This document shows, piece after piece, positions 54,575 through 64,000 of a stretch of DNA of 64,000 bases. This DNA comes from Methanosarcina sp. UBA293. GTDB lineage: Archaea > Halobacteriota > Methanosarcinia > Methanosarcinales > Methanosarcinaceae. The notes below the pieces were generated by a model. That model did no database searches and had not been told where the DNA came from. It saw only the letters and a list, made by a program, of their open reading frames with translations. The position numbers were made by a program, and so were the translations under genes. The DNA lies in the NCBI GenBank assembly GCA_002499445.1, contig DALS01000032.1, positions 32,228-96,227 on the forward strand, in the 5' to 3' direction. Within the stretch, counting starts at the first letter, position 1, and each line of letters opens with the position of its first letter.

Positions 54575-55489
54575 ATGGAAAACCAGTTAATTATAGAAGG
54601 AATAGAAAGGCTTAAAGCCGAAAGGAATGCAGTAATTCTTTCCCACTTTTACACCAGACGCGAAGTTCAGGAGGTTGCGGATTTTGTCGGGGACTCCCTT
54701 TCCCTTTGCAAAGCCGCAGTTAATTCAAAAGCTGATGTCATAGTGTTTGCAGGCGTTCACTTTATGGCAGAATCGGCATCAATAATCTCCCCTGAAAAAC
54801 TAGTTCTCTTACCCGTGCCCGATGCAGGCTGCCCTATGGCTGATATGGTTACTGTGGAATCTCTGAGGAATGCAAAAGAAAAACATCCCAACGCCGCAGT
54901 CGTCTGCTATATAAACAGCTCGGCTGCCATAAAAGCCGAATCCGATATATGCTGCACCTCGGCAAATGCGATAAATGTGGTAAATTCAATTGAAGACCGG
55001 GAGATTATTTTTGTTCCAGACAAGAATCTCGGAGCTTTCGTATCTCTTCATACTGATAAGAAGATACATCTCTGGCCCGGTTTTTGCCATGTCCACGATA
55101 ACATTAGGGACGACAATATAAAAGAATTGAGAAAACTACATCCTGATGCCAAATTTCTAGCACATCCCGAATGCAGGCCTCAAGTCCTGAGATTTGCAGA
55201 CCGGATTCTCAGTACCTCAGGAATCATGAAAGAAGCGGGAAGTTCAGATTCCACAGAATTTATAATCGGAACTGAGAGGGAAATCGTTCGGAACCTGAAA
55301 GCGAAATATCCGGATAAGGAATTTTATCCTGTCTCAGAGAAGGCTTTTTGTTACAATATGAAAAAAATCACCCTTGAGTCTATCCTGAACAGCCTTCAGA
55401 ACATGGAGTATGAGGTTCATGTCCCGGAACATGTGAGGGTTAAAGCCAGAAAAGCGCTGGACAGGATGCTTGAGATTAGCGGAAATTGA
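54575..55489 (+). CDS. nadA: Quinolinate synthase NadA
   Basis: This 304-residue [4Fe-4S] enzyme condenses iminoaspartate with dihydroxyacetone phosphate in NAD synthesis. It has AVILSHFYTRREVQEVADFVGDSLSL, VFAGVHFMAESASI, CYINSSAAIKAESDICCTSANA, and the late HPECRPQV with the closing FCYNMKKITLESIL. The cysteines at CYIN, HPEC and FCYN are the expected cluster ligands. Its place directly behind iscSU makes sense, because NadA depends on an assembled cluster and is oxygen-sensitive. nadB/nadC are not in the window. Confidence 0.95.
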   Translation: MENQLIIEGIERLKAERNAVILSHFYTRREVQEVADFVGDSLSLCKAAVNSKADVIVFAGVHFMAESASIISPEKLVLLPVPDAGCPMADMVTVESLRNAKEKHPNAAVVCYINSSAAIKAESDICCTSANAINVVNSIEDREIIFVPDKNLGAFVSLHTDKKIHLWPGFCHVHDNIRDDNIKELRKLHPDAKFLAHPECRPQVLRFADRILSTSGIMKEAGSSDSTEFIIGTEREIVRNLKAKYPDKEFYPVSEKAFCYNMKKITLESILNSLQNMEYEVHVPEHVRVKARKALDRMLEISGN

Positions 55490-55543
55490 AGCACCCGAGT
55501 TCCGCTGCCCGAGTTTCGCTGCCCGAGTTCCTCTTTGGGATCA

Positions 55544-55622
55544 CATGAAATCGGAGATTTCATGGGAGTTGCACTGCAAGTGCAACAGCACGGTGTCCTT
55601 TTCGGCAGAGTTGCGTCTCTGC
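55544..55622. other. Three consecutive perfect hairpins after nadA
   Basis: CATGAAATC/GATTTCATG (loop GGA, 55544-55564), GTTGCACT/AGTGCAAC (loop GCA, 55568-55586) and GCAGAG/CTCTGC (loop TTGCGT, 55605-55622) follow one another. This could be a structured 3' end, an sRNA or a mobile-element scar. Confidence 0.6.
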
Positions 55623-56171
55623 AGTGCGGCTTTATCATAATATAAAATAAAAAAAGGATAGTTTCTTGTCCCGTTTTAATAAAAAAGGAAAAATCATTGA
55701 ATTGTGCCTCTAAAAACCTTTTATTTTATTTTATTTTCATGGTTTTTAGGATTGGCCCGAGCTAGCGCTCGGTGAAAAGACAGGTTCAATATAGCGAATA
55801 TGGTTCTCGAGGTGTTTTATGACTTCTTTTTTATATTTCGGCGGCGACACCTTCTAACAAATCCCTGACAACTGTTTCTATAAGTTTCTTCTATAGCAGT
55901 ATCACTTCAGGAAATTGAGATTTGTTGAGCCGAAGCAACATTATTAGCATCTCAAACGGAGCTTTTTGCGTTTCTCACCAGTTATTGCTATAAAATTAAA
56001 GCACAGGAAAGGGTTTCTGATCCTTTCCTCGAGTTTTTCACGAAAGATTCCTGGAATTCTTGAATTCACACCTTAACTATTACTGGAGATAATTATTTAT
56101 ATCGATACTTATTAGTATAAGTAATCACGACCTTGGCATTAAATTATGCATAGATAATTATATATACCGAG

Positions 56172-56204
56172 ATCACAATCGTGATGATTGTTCACAATTG
56201 TGAA
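56172..56204. promoter_or_regulatory. Double operator upstream of tRNA-Cys and metYX
   Basis: ATCACAATCGTGAT (56172-56185) and the perfect box TTCACAATTGTGAA (56191-56204) lie between the TATA box (about 56157) and the tRNA at 56227, spanning the expected transcription start. Confidence 0.78.
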
Positions 56205-56226
56205 TATATGTGAAAAGAGAATAAGT

Positions 56227-56298
56227 GTCAGGATGGCAGAGTGGTTATGCTTCCGGCTGCAACCCGGAATTATGTGAGTTCGATTCTCATTCCTGACT
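56227..56298 (+). tRNA. tRNA-Cys (GCA)
   Basis: The acceptor GTCAGGA pairs with TCCTGAC. The D-arm is GCA-GAGTGGTTA-TGC, the anticodon arm TTCCGG-CTGCAAC-CCGGAA reads GCA, and the T-arm has GAG-TTCGATT-CTC. The discriminator is T, as required for cysteine tRNA, and CCA is not encoded. It sits between cysteine-type operator boxes and metY, so its transcription may be tied to sulfur status, and co-transcription with metYX is possible. Confidence 0.92.
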
Positions 56299-56387
56299 TT
56301 TCAAAAAATAAGTAAAATTAGAATTGAAAGAAATTGAAAGATATTGATAAACAGCCTGGCAGGATAGAAAATATAGCCTGGAGATAA

Positions 56388-57737
<1,350 letters not shown>

Positions 57738-57739
57738 GC

Positions 57740-59323
57740 ATGGAGATCTCGACCAGGGTTACATCCTTTAAAAACTTTTTTTCAGGAAAAAAAGGCCAGA
57801 ATCTAGGGATAGTCCATTCAATGAACTATGAAATCCCTGGAATTTTCAGGCTTGAGAGTGGAAAGACCCTCTCCCACGTCAGGATAGAGTACGAAATGTA
57901 CGGGAAAATGAACGCGGATAAAAGTAATGTTATCCTGATCTGCCATGCTCTTACCGGCGATGCCCATGCTGCCGGATTTCACGCGGGCGACAAAAAACCA
58001 GGCTGGTGGAACATTGTAATCGGCCCGAATAAGGCTTTTGACACGGAAAAATATTGCATCATCTGTTCAAACATAATCGGAGGCTGTAAAGGTTCCACAG
58101 GTCCATCTTCAATTAACCCTGAAACCGGAAAAACCTACGGCATCTCTTTTCCTGTAATTACTATCGCGGATATGGTAAATGCCCAGAAAAAACTTGTCGA
58201 CCATTTGGGAGTAAAACAGCTTTTTGCAGTTGCAGGTGGCTCAATGGGCGGAATGCAGGTCCTTCAATGGACGGTCAGTTACCCTGAAATGGTTAAAAAA
58301 GCGATCACAATCGCAACAACCGCATCCACGACCCCACAGCAAATCGCATTCGGAGCAATAGGTCGAAAAGCCATAACTGATGACCCGAAATGGAACGGAG
58401 GAAACTATTACGGGAAGAAAATTCCTGCACAGGGCCTGGCACTTGCCCGTATGATAGGTCATATCACATATCTAAGCGATGCTTCGATGCAAAAGAAGTT
58501 CGGGAGAGCTCAGCAGAAAGAAATAGGCCCGGATTTATCGAAAATCTCTTCAGAAGCTTCTTCAGAAATTTCTTCAGAAGCCTCTTCAGAAACTTTTCCG
58601 GATCATTCTTCGCATTTTCAGGTTGAAAGCTACCTGAATTACAAGGGAGATACCTTTACGAAACGTTTTGATGCCAATTCCTATCTTTATATCACAAAAA
58701 CCGTAGATTTCTTTGACCTTTCAAAGCATGGCTCTCTTATAGAGGGTTTTTCCGGAGTTACTGCAAAATACCTTGTGATCTCTATAACCTCGGACTGGCT
58801 TTATCCTCCCTATCAATCTCAGGCAATTGTATCTGCACTTTCTGCAAATGGGGTTGATGCCAGATACGAGGAAATCAGGTCCCAGTATGGGCATGATGCT
58901 TTCCTGCTTGAAGAAGGACAGTTAAACTACCTTATAAGGAGTTTTCTCTCACAGATTCTTGTAAGAGATATCATGAATCAGAATTTCTATTCGGTTTCCA
59001 GAGATGAAACAATAGAAAACGCCTCAGTAGTCATGGTAAAAGAGAAAGTAAACCATCTGCCTGTTGTATCCGAGGATGGAAAGCTTGAAGGCATAGTTAC
59101 CTCCTGGGATATTACAAAAGCAGTTGCCTGCAAAATCACCGAACTGGATGAAATAATTACTCGCGACGTGAAATACGTATATTCAGGAGAAAGAATCGAG
59201 ACTGCCTCATCAATAATGGAAGATTACTCGATTTCCGTGCTTCCTGTAATTGATTCTGAAAGTAGAATTATAGGTATGGTTACAAGTGAAAGCATAAGCG
59301 CGCTTATCGGAAGGCTCAGTTAA
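57740..59323 (+). CDS. metX: Homoserine O-acetyltransferase with C-terminal CBS pair
   Basis: Residues 1-400 are an alpha/beta-hydrolase MetX that activates homoserine. The nucleophile serine is in GGSMGGMQVLQW (about res 168), with SDWLYPP and YGHDAFLLE providing Asp and His. Two CBS domains (about 410-527, IMNQNFYSVSRDETIENASVVM and DVKYVYSGERIETASSIMEDY) follow. They probably bind an adenosyl ligand such as SAM or ATP as feedback control, a fusion known in archaea. A Ser/Glu insert (SSEASSEISSEASSE, about 273-287), encoded by a short tandem repeat, interrupts the catalytic domain. The gene follows metY by two bases. Confidence 0.95.
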   Translation: MEISTRVTSFKNFFSGKKGQNLGIVHSMNYEIPGIFRLESGKTLSHVRIEYEMYGKMNADKSNVILICHALTGDAHAAGFHAGDKKPGWWNIVIGPNKAFDTEKYCIICSNIIGGCKGSTGPSSINPETGKTYGISFPVITIADMVNAQKKLVDHLGVKQLFAVAGGSMGGMQVLQWTVSYPEMVKKAITIATTASTTPQQIAFGAIGRKAITDDPKWNGGNYYGKKIPAQGLALARMIGHITYLSDASMQKKFGRAQQKEIGPDLSKISSEASSEISSEASSETFPDHSSHFQVESYLNYKGDTFTKRFDANSYLYITKTVDFFDLSKHGSLIEGFSGVTAKYLVISITSDWLYPPYQSQAIVSALSANGVDARYEEIRSQYGHDAFLLEEGQLNYLIRSFLSQILVRDIMNQNFYSVSRDETIENASVVMVKEKVNHLPVVSEDGKLEGIVTSWDITKAVACKITELDEIITRDVKYVYSGERIETASSIMEDYSISVLPVIDSESRIIGMVTSESISALIGRLS

Positions 59324-59719
59324 CTTTCAGAAAACGGTATTGGAAGTTATTCATCCCTTCAATACAATTTTTAAGTTCTTTCTTTTAGCTGAAAACAAAG
59401 ATCTTTTTGTTAAATCGATTTTATACTATCCAGGTTATGCTATCCAGAGCGCCTGAATGGCGTTCTTCCCGTCGTTACTATCCCGCGCAACTGTGCGGCT
59501 GGAACCGGCTGCCTTCGACTGAATAAAAGTTAAAATCGCCAGGTGCCCTGTAAAAATGGAATTAAAAATATTAACAATTTTATATTTAGCAAATATCGTG
59601 GCGGTTTACTGAAAACCGAAATCGGAAAAAATAGTTTTTAAATCTGACTGTACAAGGCTAGAGTGCCTTTATCGAGTCATAATTTACCGCAGCCATTGTC
59701 AGATATCCCTATCTTTTTA
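59324..59719. other. Intergenic region after metX
   Basis: Apart from the candidate RNA at 59446-59525 the gap is AT-rich with no gene. Confidence 0.5.
59446..59525 (+). ncRNA. Candidate structured RNA
   Basis: A GC-rich island in AT-rich DNA folds into CGCC-TGAAT-GGCG (59450-59462), CCGCGCA/TGTGCGG (59483-59498, one G-U pair) and a weaker GCTGG/CCGGC arm. TTTTATACT near 59419-59427 is a TATA box about 25 bases upstream. No known RNA family is recognised. Confidence 0.35.
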
Positions 59720-59956
59720 TTATCTTTCTTTTTTAGATATCTTACTTAAAGATATCACAAATGTTGAGAAGAATATTATAGCAAGTAGTGCTGTGTTTGC
59801 AGGGCTGCTTAAATCTGAATAGTTATTGACAAAACCAGCAGTAAGAGCATAATTATTCCCAACACGTAGTCCGTAGTAAGCTGCCTCTATAATTAATGCT
59901 ATAAGTGATACTAAAATGGCTATTAAAAAACTGCGTACTATGGTGTCAAACTTCAT
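59720..59956 (-). CDS. Small two-helix membrane protein
   Basis: The 78 residues contain two transmembrane helices (SFLIAILVSLIALIIEAAYYG and NTALLAIIFFSTFVISL) joined by a polar loop with NNYSDL, and a basic tail KISKKER. No family is recognised. It is monocistronic with a weak ribosome site. It looks like a real small membrane protein, but its role cannot be inferred. Confidence 0.55.
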   Translation of the reverse strand: MKFDTIVRSFLIAILVSLIALIIEAAYYGLRVGNNYALTAGFVNNYSDLSSPANTALLAIIFFSTFVISLSKISKKER

Positions 59957-60227
59957 TCTTGATCAGCTTTATAACTGCACTCTAGAATATAAATAAGTTT
60001 ATTCCAGTCGAATACTCTTTGGATTTTTAGAAAGAGAGGGAAAATATCCCACAAGCTGAAGAATTAAGCGATAATTTGTCCTGTGACTTTGCAGAGGCTG
60101 GAACCTGCAACTTGGATTAAAAAGAGCAAAAATTGACTGCTGTAAAGGAATAAAACAATATAGAAGAGAACATAATTTTGAGTGATTAAATGTAAATATT
60201 TAATTTCGAAACTACAACTGATCTCTC
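59957..60227. other. Intergenic region
   Basis: AT-rich; nothing is recognised apart from short purine tracts before the ATG at 60228. Confidence 0.4.
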
Positions 60228-60923
60228 ATGAAAATCCACGTTCTCCAGCACTCCTCCATAAATGCCCTCGGCACAATAGAAGAATACGCCCGAACTAAAA
60301 ATCACTCCCTTGAGTCAACCCGTTTTTACGAAACAAAAAACCTTCCCGAAATTGACTCTTTTGACCTCCTTATAATTATGGGAGGGCCTATGAGAATTTA
60401 CGATTATGAAGAAAACCCCTGGCTGAGAGATGAAAAAGCTTTTATCAAACAGGCAATCGAAGCAGGAAAGCATGTGCTTGGAATCTGCCTTGGTGCGCAA
60501 TTGCTTGCCGACGTGCTCGGCGCGCGCGTCTATGAAAATAGGCACATGGAAATGGGCTGGTTTCCTGTAAGGGCAGTCGGGGACGAGAATAAACCCGAAT
60601 TTCTCAAAGGGCTGCCGGATAAAATCACGGTTTTTCACTGGCACTCGCGGACTTTTGACCTACCGGCAGGAGCTGTTCATCTTTTTGAAAGCGAGGGCTG
60701 TAAGAATCAGGGGTTTATCTATAACGACAGAGTTGTAGCACTTCAATTCCACCCTGAGGTGAATGAAGAAAGAATTCTGAATTTGATCAAGCGGTTTGGA
60801 GAAGGGATGGCAAATGGGCCGTTTGTCCAGAAAAAACAGGAAATGCTCGGGCAGGAAGAATATCTGGCCGACACAAAGGAATTTATGTTTTTAGTGTTGG
60901 ATAAGTTTGAGAATAAGATTTGA
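60228..60923 (+). CDS. Class I glutamine amidotransferase (GMP-synthase-like domain)
   Basis: This is a stand-alone class I GATase of 231 residues. It shows DLLIIMGGPMRIYDYEENPWL, the nucleophile elbow GICLGAQLLADVLGA (Cys about 87), and VFHWHSRTFDLP. The catalytic His and Glu lie in LQFHPEVN (about 172-174). Without an attached synthetase it may cleave gamma-glutamyl substrates or serve an unidentified partner. It is monocistronic and converges with the MprF-like gene. Confidence 0.9.
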   Translation: MKIHVLQHSSINALGTIEEYARTKNHSLESTRFYETKNLPEIDSFDLLIIMGGPMRIYDYEENPWLRDEKAFIKQAIEAGKHVLGICLGAQLLADVLGARVYENRHMEMGWFPVRAVGDENKPEFLKGLPDKITVFHWHSRTFDLPAGAVHLFESEGCKNQGFIYNDRVVALQFHPEVNEERILNLIKRFGEGMANGPFVQKKQEMLGQEEYLADTKEFMFLVLDKFENKI

Positions 60924-60982
60924 ATGATACTTATCCGCAAGATGAATTACTTAGAAAAACTCGGCTGGCAAAAGACTAATAA

Positions 60983-63619
60983 TTACTCAGCCAACTTTTC
61001 CGGCGCCTGATGTCCTCTGTGTCTTGTTGCTCGCTTACTTTCTTTCAAGAAAATCCCTTTCATTCCTCCCGAGATCAGGGCTGCAATATCTTTTAAGACA
61101 AGCCCCTGTTTGAGTCCTTTGGGAAGAGCGATATATCTCGGGCTCCAAACGGGGTTGAATTTCTCTTTAAACTCCCTCAGTCCTTTATAATTATAAAATT
61201 GTTCTCCATGAGCAAAAACCAAAGATCCCGCTTTATGCCAGACCGGGGCAAACTGCCGATTTTCAAGTCCTGAAAGGGGAGCCATTCCAAGAGAAAAACG
61301 CCTATATCCGTTCTCCTTTCCCCAGAGCATAAGCTTGACAAAAAGGTATTCCATCGCCCTTTCCGGCGCATTGGGGCTGTGACGCATAAGGTCGACACTA
61401 ATCTCTTCGTTATCTGCGCCTGTCCATATATTTGCAAAGGCAACAATTTCTGACTCGTTCCTCACAAGAGCAACTGGAAAGTTACTCAGGTATTTCTCAT
61501 CAAAAAAACCAACCGAAAACTGCTTTTCTTTTCCTGCTTTTCTTTCCAGCCAGGCATCCGAGATCCATCTGAGTTCAGGCATGAGGCCCGGAACTGCTTC
61601 TTCAGAAGCAATTTCAAACCTGTATCCTTTTTTTTCCACGTTCTTTACGGTATAACGAAAATCTTTGCTTGCACTGCCTTCCAGGGTAAAAGTCTCGATG
61701 GGGACTTTTGCCTCTTCCCCGATTTTTATAAGGGTCAGACCAAGGTCAAGATAAACAGGAATATGTTTTTCACTTACCTCATAGAAAGCAATCCTGCCCT
61801 GATGCAATCTACTCATTTCATAAAAATCCCAGATTAACTCCTTTGTATGTTTGCTGGTTCCAACAAGATCTCCCATTACAATCCAGGTCTTTCCGGAAAT
61901 CCCATACATCAAAAAAGCTTCCTTTTCTTTGTCGAAAAGTAGGTATTTATCCCCTGTGAAAACCAGGTTTCCCCAGGTTTCCTGACTCCTATTAATTATT
62001 GTTTTTGCAAGCTCCATCTCTTCTTTTCCTGGTATGTGAATGTCCCTGGAAAAGGGGCTTAACATCTTTGCAATCCCAAAAATCAGCAACAGGAGAAAGA
62101 CTCCGACTGTACCTCTTAAAAAGCTGGATGCCTGGGAATTTATCCCAAATTGCCACCAGAGCTCGTTTGAATATTCTACATTCCGGTATGAAAAGAACCC
62201 AAGCCAGACGAAGCTTACAAGCACCAGAATTATTGCAATTATGTTCTTTTTGCTAAAAGACTGGTGCATAAGTGAAGATTTTCTGTAAAAATACTTCCTA
62301 CAGGGAAGCAAAAAGAAAAACAGGGTAAAAAGAACTGCTGCTTCCTGATAATCAAGGTCTTTCAGGAGGGCAAAAAATCCGCCCATTAAAAGAACAGCAA
62401 GGGAGAGAATATAAGCTCCATCAATTCTTTTCCAGAGTCCGTTTGCCAGGAGCAGAAGTAACACACCCATGATGCTTCCAAAAAGCCTGGAAACTTCTAT
62501 GAGAGAAAGAGGAACAACATGAGTTAAATCATGAAGATATCTGGGGTTTGAAGGTAGGGCTCCGGAAAAAAGAAGGGAAACGCCCCCTAAAAATATAAAA
62601 ATAGAAAAGATCTGAGGTACTAACTGTGACAGGCTTGAATATGTAGCTTTCCCTATTTTTTTCAGGAATGCTTGCTTCTCTTTATATTCATAGAATATAA
62701 GGGCCAGGAATCCAATCAGAAAAGGGATGAAATAATAAATTGTCCTGAAGAGAAGAAGCGGTCTAATTATATCGACTGTACCAAAATATGGCTCCAGCAT
62801 AAACAGCATCAGAGTCTCAAAAACCCCTAGCCCACCTGGAACAGTGCTCATCAGCCCTATAATCTGCGCCAGCGCAAAGAACACAAGTACATGGAGCAGG
62901 GTGAGCTGTGGATTTGAGGGCAAAAGGAAATAAATAATGCTTCCCGAAAGCAGAAGGTCTGCTGAGGATAGAGCAAGCTGCAAAAAAGCTGTTCTAGGTT
63001 CAGGAATCCTGATCTGGCACCTTTTTATCTTGAAATTCCACTTTCTGAACGAAAGATAGAAGTAAACTGCAACAAACAGCAATAGTAAAATTCCAATAAT
63101 ATTTGACTGGATAGGGATTTCGGGTGCGTAATCTGACAACTTTACAGGACAAAATGTGAAGAGCAAGCCTCCGACAAAACAAAAGCCAATCCAGAATGAG
63201 AGGACGCAAAAAGCTATAATCTCCCAGATCTGGCGTAAGTCCAGTCCGTTTCTCGAATACAACCTGTATCTCAGGGAACTTCCTGTTAGAATATTAAAGC
63301 CAACACTGTAGCTTATGGATGTGCTGATAAAAGAGGCTCTAGCAGTCTCCTTATAGGGAATAGGGTGATTAATATGACGAACTGCCAGATAATCATAACC
63401 TGTTAAAACGAGATAACTCAAGAAAGTTAAAAAGAATGTAAGCTCTATATGGCTAATTGGAATGCTGGTAATACTTTTGACAATATACATCGAATGTAAG
63501 TGATGTACCTGTCTATCTAGAGTCCACAAAGCCAGGGAAAGTATAATTGCTGACAAAAGATAGCTTACAAATCTCTCAATTTTAAGTGTTTTTTCTCGCA
63601 TATTTCCTTTGCCTGTCAT
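60983..63619 (-). CDS. MprF-like phosphatidylglycerol lysyltransferase/flippase
   Basis: This 878-residue protein has an N-terminal flippase part of about 12-14 helices (res 15-510; includes LMSTVPGGLGVFETLMLFML, the LPG_synthase_TM block). The C-terminal cytosolic DUF2156 aminoacyltransferase domain spans about 530-860 (LFDKEKEAFLMYGISGKTWIVMGDLVG, RFSLGMAPLSGLENRQFAPVWHKAGSLVFAHGEQFYNYKGLREFKEKFNPVWSPRYIALP). Bacterial MprF adds lysine from Lys-tRNA to phosphatidylglycerol; archaeal lipid acceptors would be archaetidyl head groups, which is inference. The gene stands alone. It may modulate surface charge. Confidence 0.9.
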   Translation of the reverse strand: MTGKGNMREKTLKIERFVSYLLSAIILSLALWTLDRQVHHLHSMYIVKSITSIPISHIELTFFLTFLSYLVLTGYDYLAVRHINHPIPYKETARASFISTSISYSVGFNILTGSSLRYRLYSRNGLDLRQIWEIIAFCVLSFWIGFCFVGGLLFTFCPVKLSDYAPEIPIQSNIIGILLLLFVAVYFYLSFRKWNFKIKRCQIRIPEPRTAFLQLALSSADLLLSGSIIYFLLPSNPQLTLLHVLVFFALAQIIGLMSTVPGGLGVFETLMLFMLEPYFGTVDIIRPLLLFRTIYYFIPFLIGFLALIFYEYKEKQAFLKKIGKATYSSLSQLVPQIFSIFIFLGGVSLLFSGALPSNPRYLHDLTHVVPLSLIEVSRLFGSIMGVLLLLLANGLWKRIDGAYILSLAVLLMGGFFALLKDLDYQEAAVLFTLFFFLLPCRKYFYRKSSLMHQSFSKKNIIAIILVLVSFVWLGFFSYRNVEYSNELWWQFGINSQASSFLRGTVGVFLLLLIFGIAKMLSPFSRDIHIPGKEEMELAKTIINRSQETWGNLVFTGDKYLLFDKEKEAFLMYGISGKTWIVMGDLVGTSKHTKELIWDFYEMSRLHQGRIAFYEVSEKHIPVYLDLGLTLIKIGEEAKVPIETFTLEGSASKDFRYTVKNVEKKGYRFEIASEEAVPGLMPELRWISDAWLERKAGKEKQFSVGFFDEKYLSNFPVALVRNESEIVAFANIWTGADNEEISVDLMRHSPNAPERAMEYLFVKLMLWGKENGYRRFSLGMAPLSGLENRQFAPVWHKAGSLVFAHGEQFYNYKGLREFKEKFNPVWSPRYIALPKGLKQGLVLKDIAALISGGMKGIFLKESKRATRHRGHQAPEKLAE

Positions 63620-64000
63620 TGAGATCAGCGATTTTCTCCATTTTATCGTTTTTTAATTTCTCACCTCAACAGACTAATTGTCTCTCTAAGATATATAACC
63701 CTGTTATTAGAAATAACCATAATCTTAACCAATAATCTTAACACTTTGTATATTTTTAAGTTCTGCTTTCAATCGAGTTACTTGTTACAAAAGAGGTAAA
63801 ACACCAGCCACGTGAAAAAAGTCATTCTAATATTTTTGAGTAGATATAAAAACTAGCAGATGACTAGGCTGTTGGCTCTTTGCTAAAATTCTTTGTTAAA
63901 ACTCTTTGTTAAAACGGCTCTGTAGGAATCCTCTAAATTCTGTTATTACCCAAAAATTTATAAAAATAAAATTGTAAAAATGCTCCTTATTTTTTGTCCC
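63620..64000. other. Terminal intergenic region
   Basis: AT-rich. Three imperfect CTTTG(C/T)TAAAA units at about 63880-63915 precede the IS6-like element end at 63916. No gene is visible before the window ends. Confidence 0.4.
63916..64000. mobile_element. Left end of an IS6-like MITE or IS, truncated by the window
   Basis: GGCTCTGTAGGAATCCTCT matches the first 19 bases of the element at 35041 with one difference, and related AAATT/ATAAATT words follow. The right end is outside the window. Confidence 0.5.

Larger units (their letters stand above)
55490..56226. other. Intergenic region with hairpin array and tRNA-Cys promoter
   Basis: A GAGTTCCGCTGCCC-type unit is repeated three times at 55495-55532. 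Three hairpins follow (55544-55622), then an isolated CCGAGC-TAGC-GCTCGG hairpin at 55757-55772. ATTATATATA near 56157-56166 is the TATA box for tRNA-Cys. No protein gene is supported. Confidence 0.6.

Noticed and set aside
55417..55638. Cysteine-rich minus-strand frame (CCCTC-type residues)
   Set aside because: The cysteines arise from translating the GC-rich hairpins; it overlaps the end of nadA antisense.

Overview
The window is a stretch of a Methanosarcina-type methanogenic archaeon chromosome. This is inferred from the AT-rich intergenic DNA, archaeal TATA boxes and GGAGG-type ribosome sites, the NosD/PKD surface proteins with PGF-type C-terminal anchors, an archaeal MetX-CBS protein, a tetraether-lipid-synthase-like radical SAM protein, rhodanese-less ThiI, and the avoidance of TAG as a stop. 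Every confidently called intact gene ends in TAA or TGA. The one clear exception is an in-frame TAG inside an otherwise continuous reading frame at 3212-4240, which is what pyrrolysine decoding could produce.

Layout. 0.4-10.3 kb: a radical SAM (Tes-like) enzyme, a DUF2173 protein, the TAG-containing protein, a five-PKD beta-helix surface protein, DUF72, an orphan methyltransferase-specificity-like protein and a VOC protein. 10.4-14.5 kb: decayed material (IS1-like fragment, DUF6448 pseudogene), a NosD/PKD/PGF surface protein and a DUF1328 peptide. 14.8-23.4 kb: DUF1015, an MBL-rhodanese protein, an MscL-like channel, the modABC molybdate transporter, a YihY-type membrane protein and DUF488. 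23.7-36.3 kb: a polysaccharide flippase, alpha-glucan phosphorylase, a PAS-GAF sensor, two FMN-binding split-barrel proteins, a fasciclin lipoprotein, an S-layer-like CARDB/DUF11 protein and Nif3. 37.2-44.8 kb: a 1123-residue TPR protein, ThiI, a frameshifted aldo/keto reductase, a flavin reductase and a repeat-built small protein.

45-59.3 kb is the most coherent part. A heavy-metal operon (ArsR repressor, Zn/Cd-type P-ATPase, HMA chaperone) is bracketed by two same-orientation copies of cysE, one intact and fused to a DUF59/MIP18 domain, the other a truncated relic. Next comes a sulfur/Fe-S neighbourhood: cysK, a COG2522-type HTH regulator with a C-terminal cysteine cluster, the cysteine desulfurase iscS, the scaffold iscU, nadA, tRNA-Cys(GCA), metY and metX-CBS. 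The palindrome TTCACRATTGTGAA occurs in front of cysK, twice in front of iscS, and in front of tRNA-Cys/metYX (with a weaker second copy). I infer a local cysteine/methionine/Fe-S regulon, with the neighbouring Cys-cluster regulator as the best candidate for binding the box. 59.4-64 kb: a candidate structured RNA, a small membrane protein, a class I glutamine amidotransferase and an MprF-like aminoacyl-lipid synthase/flippase.

Non-coding structure is rich: a MITE with IS6-like termini and an 8-bp target duplication, a second MITE-like family with two good and two weaker copies, several minisatellites, a triple hairpin after nadA, and a candidate small RNA exposing an anti-Shine-Dalgarno CCUCC loop. 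Family assignments rest on recognising motifs by eye; no database search was run.
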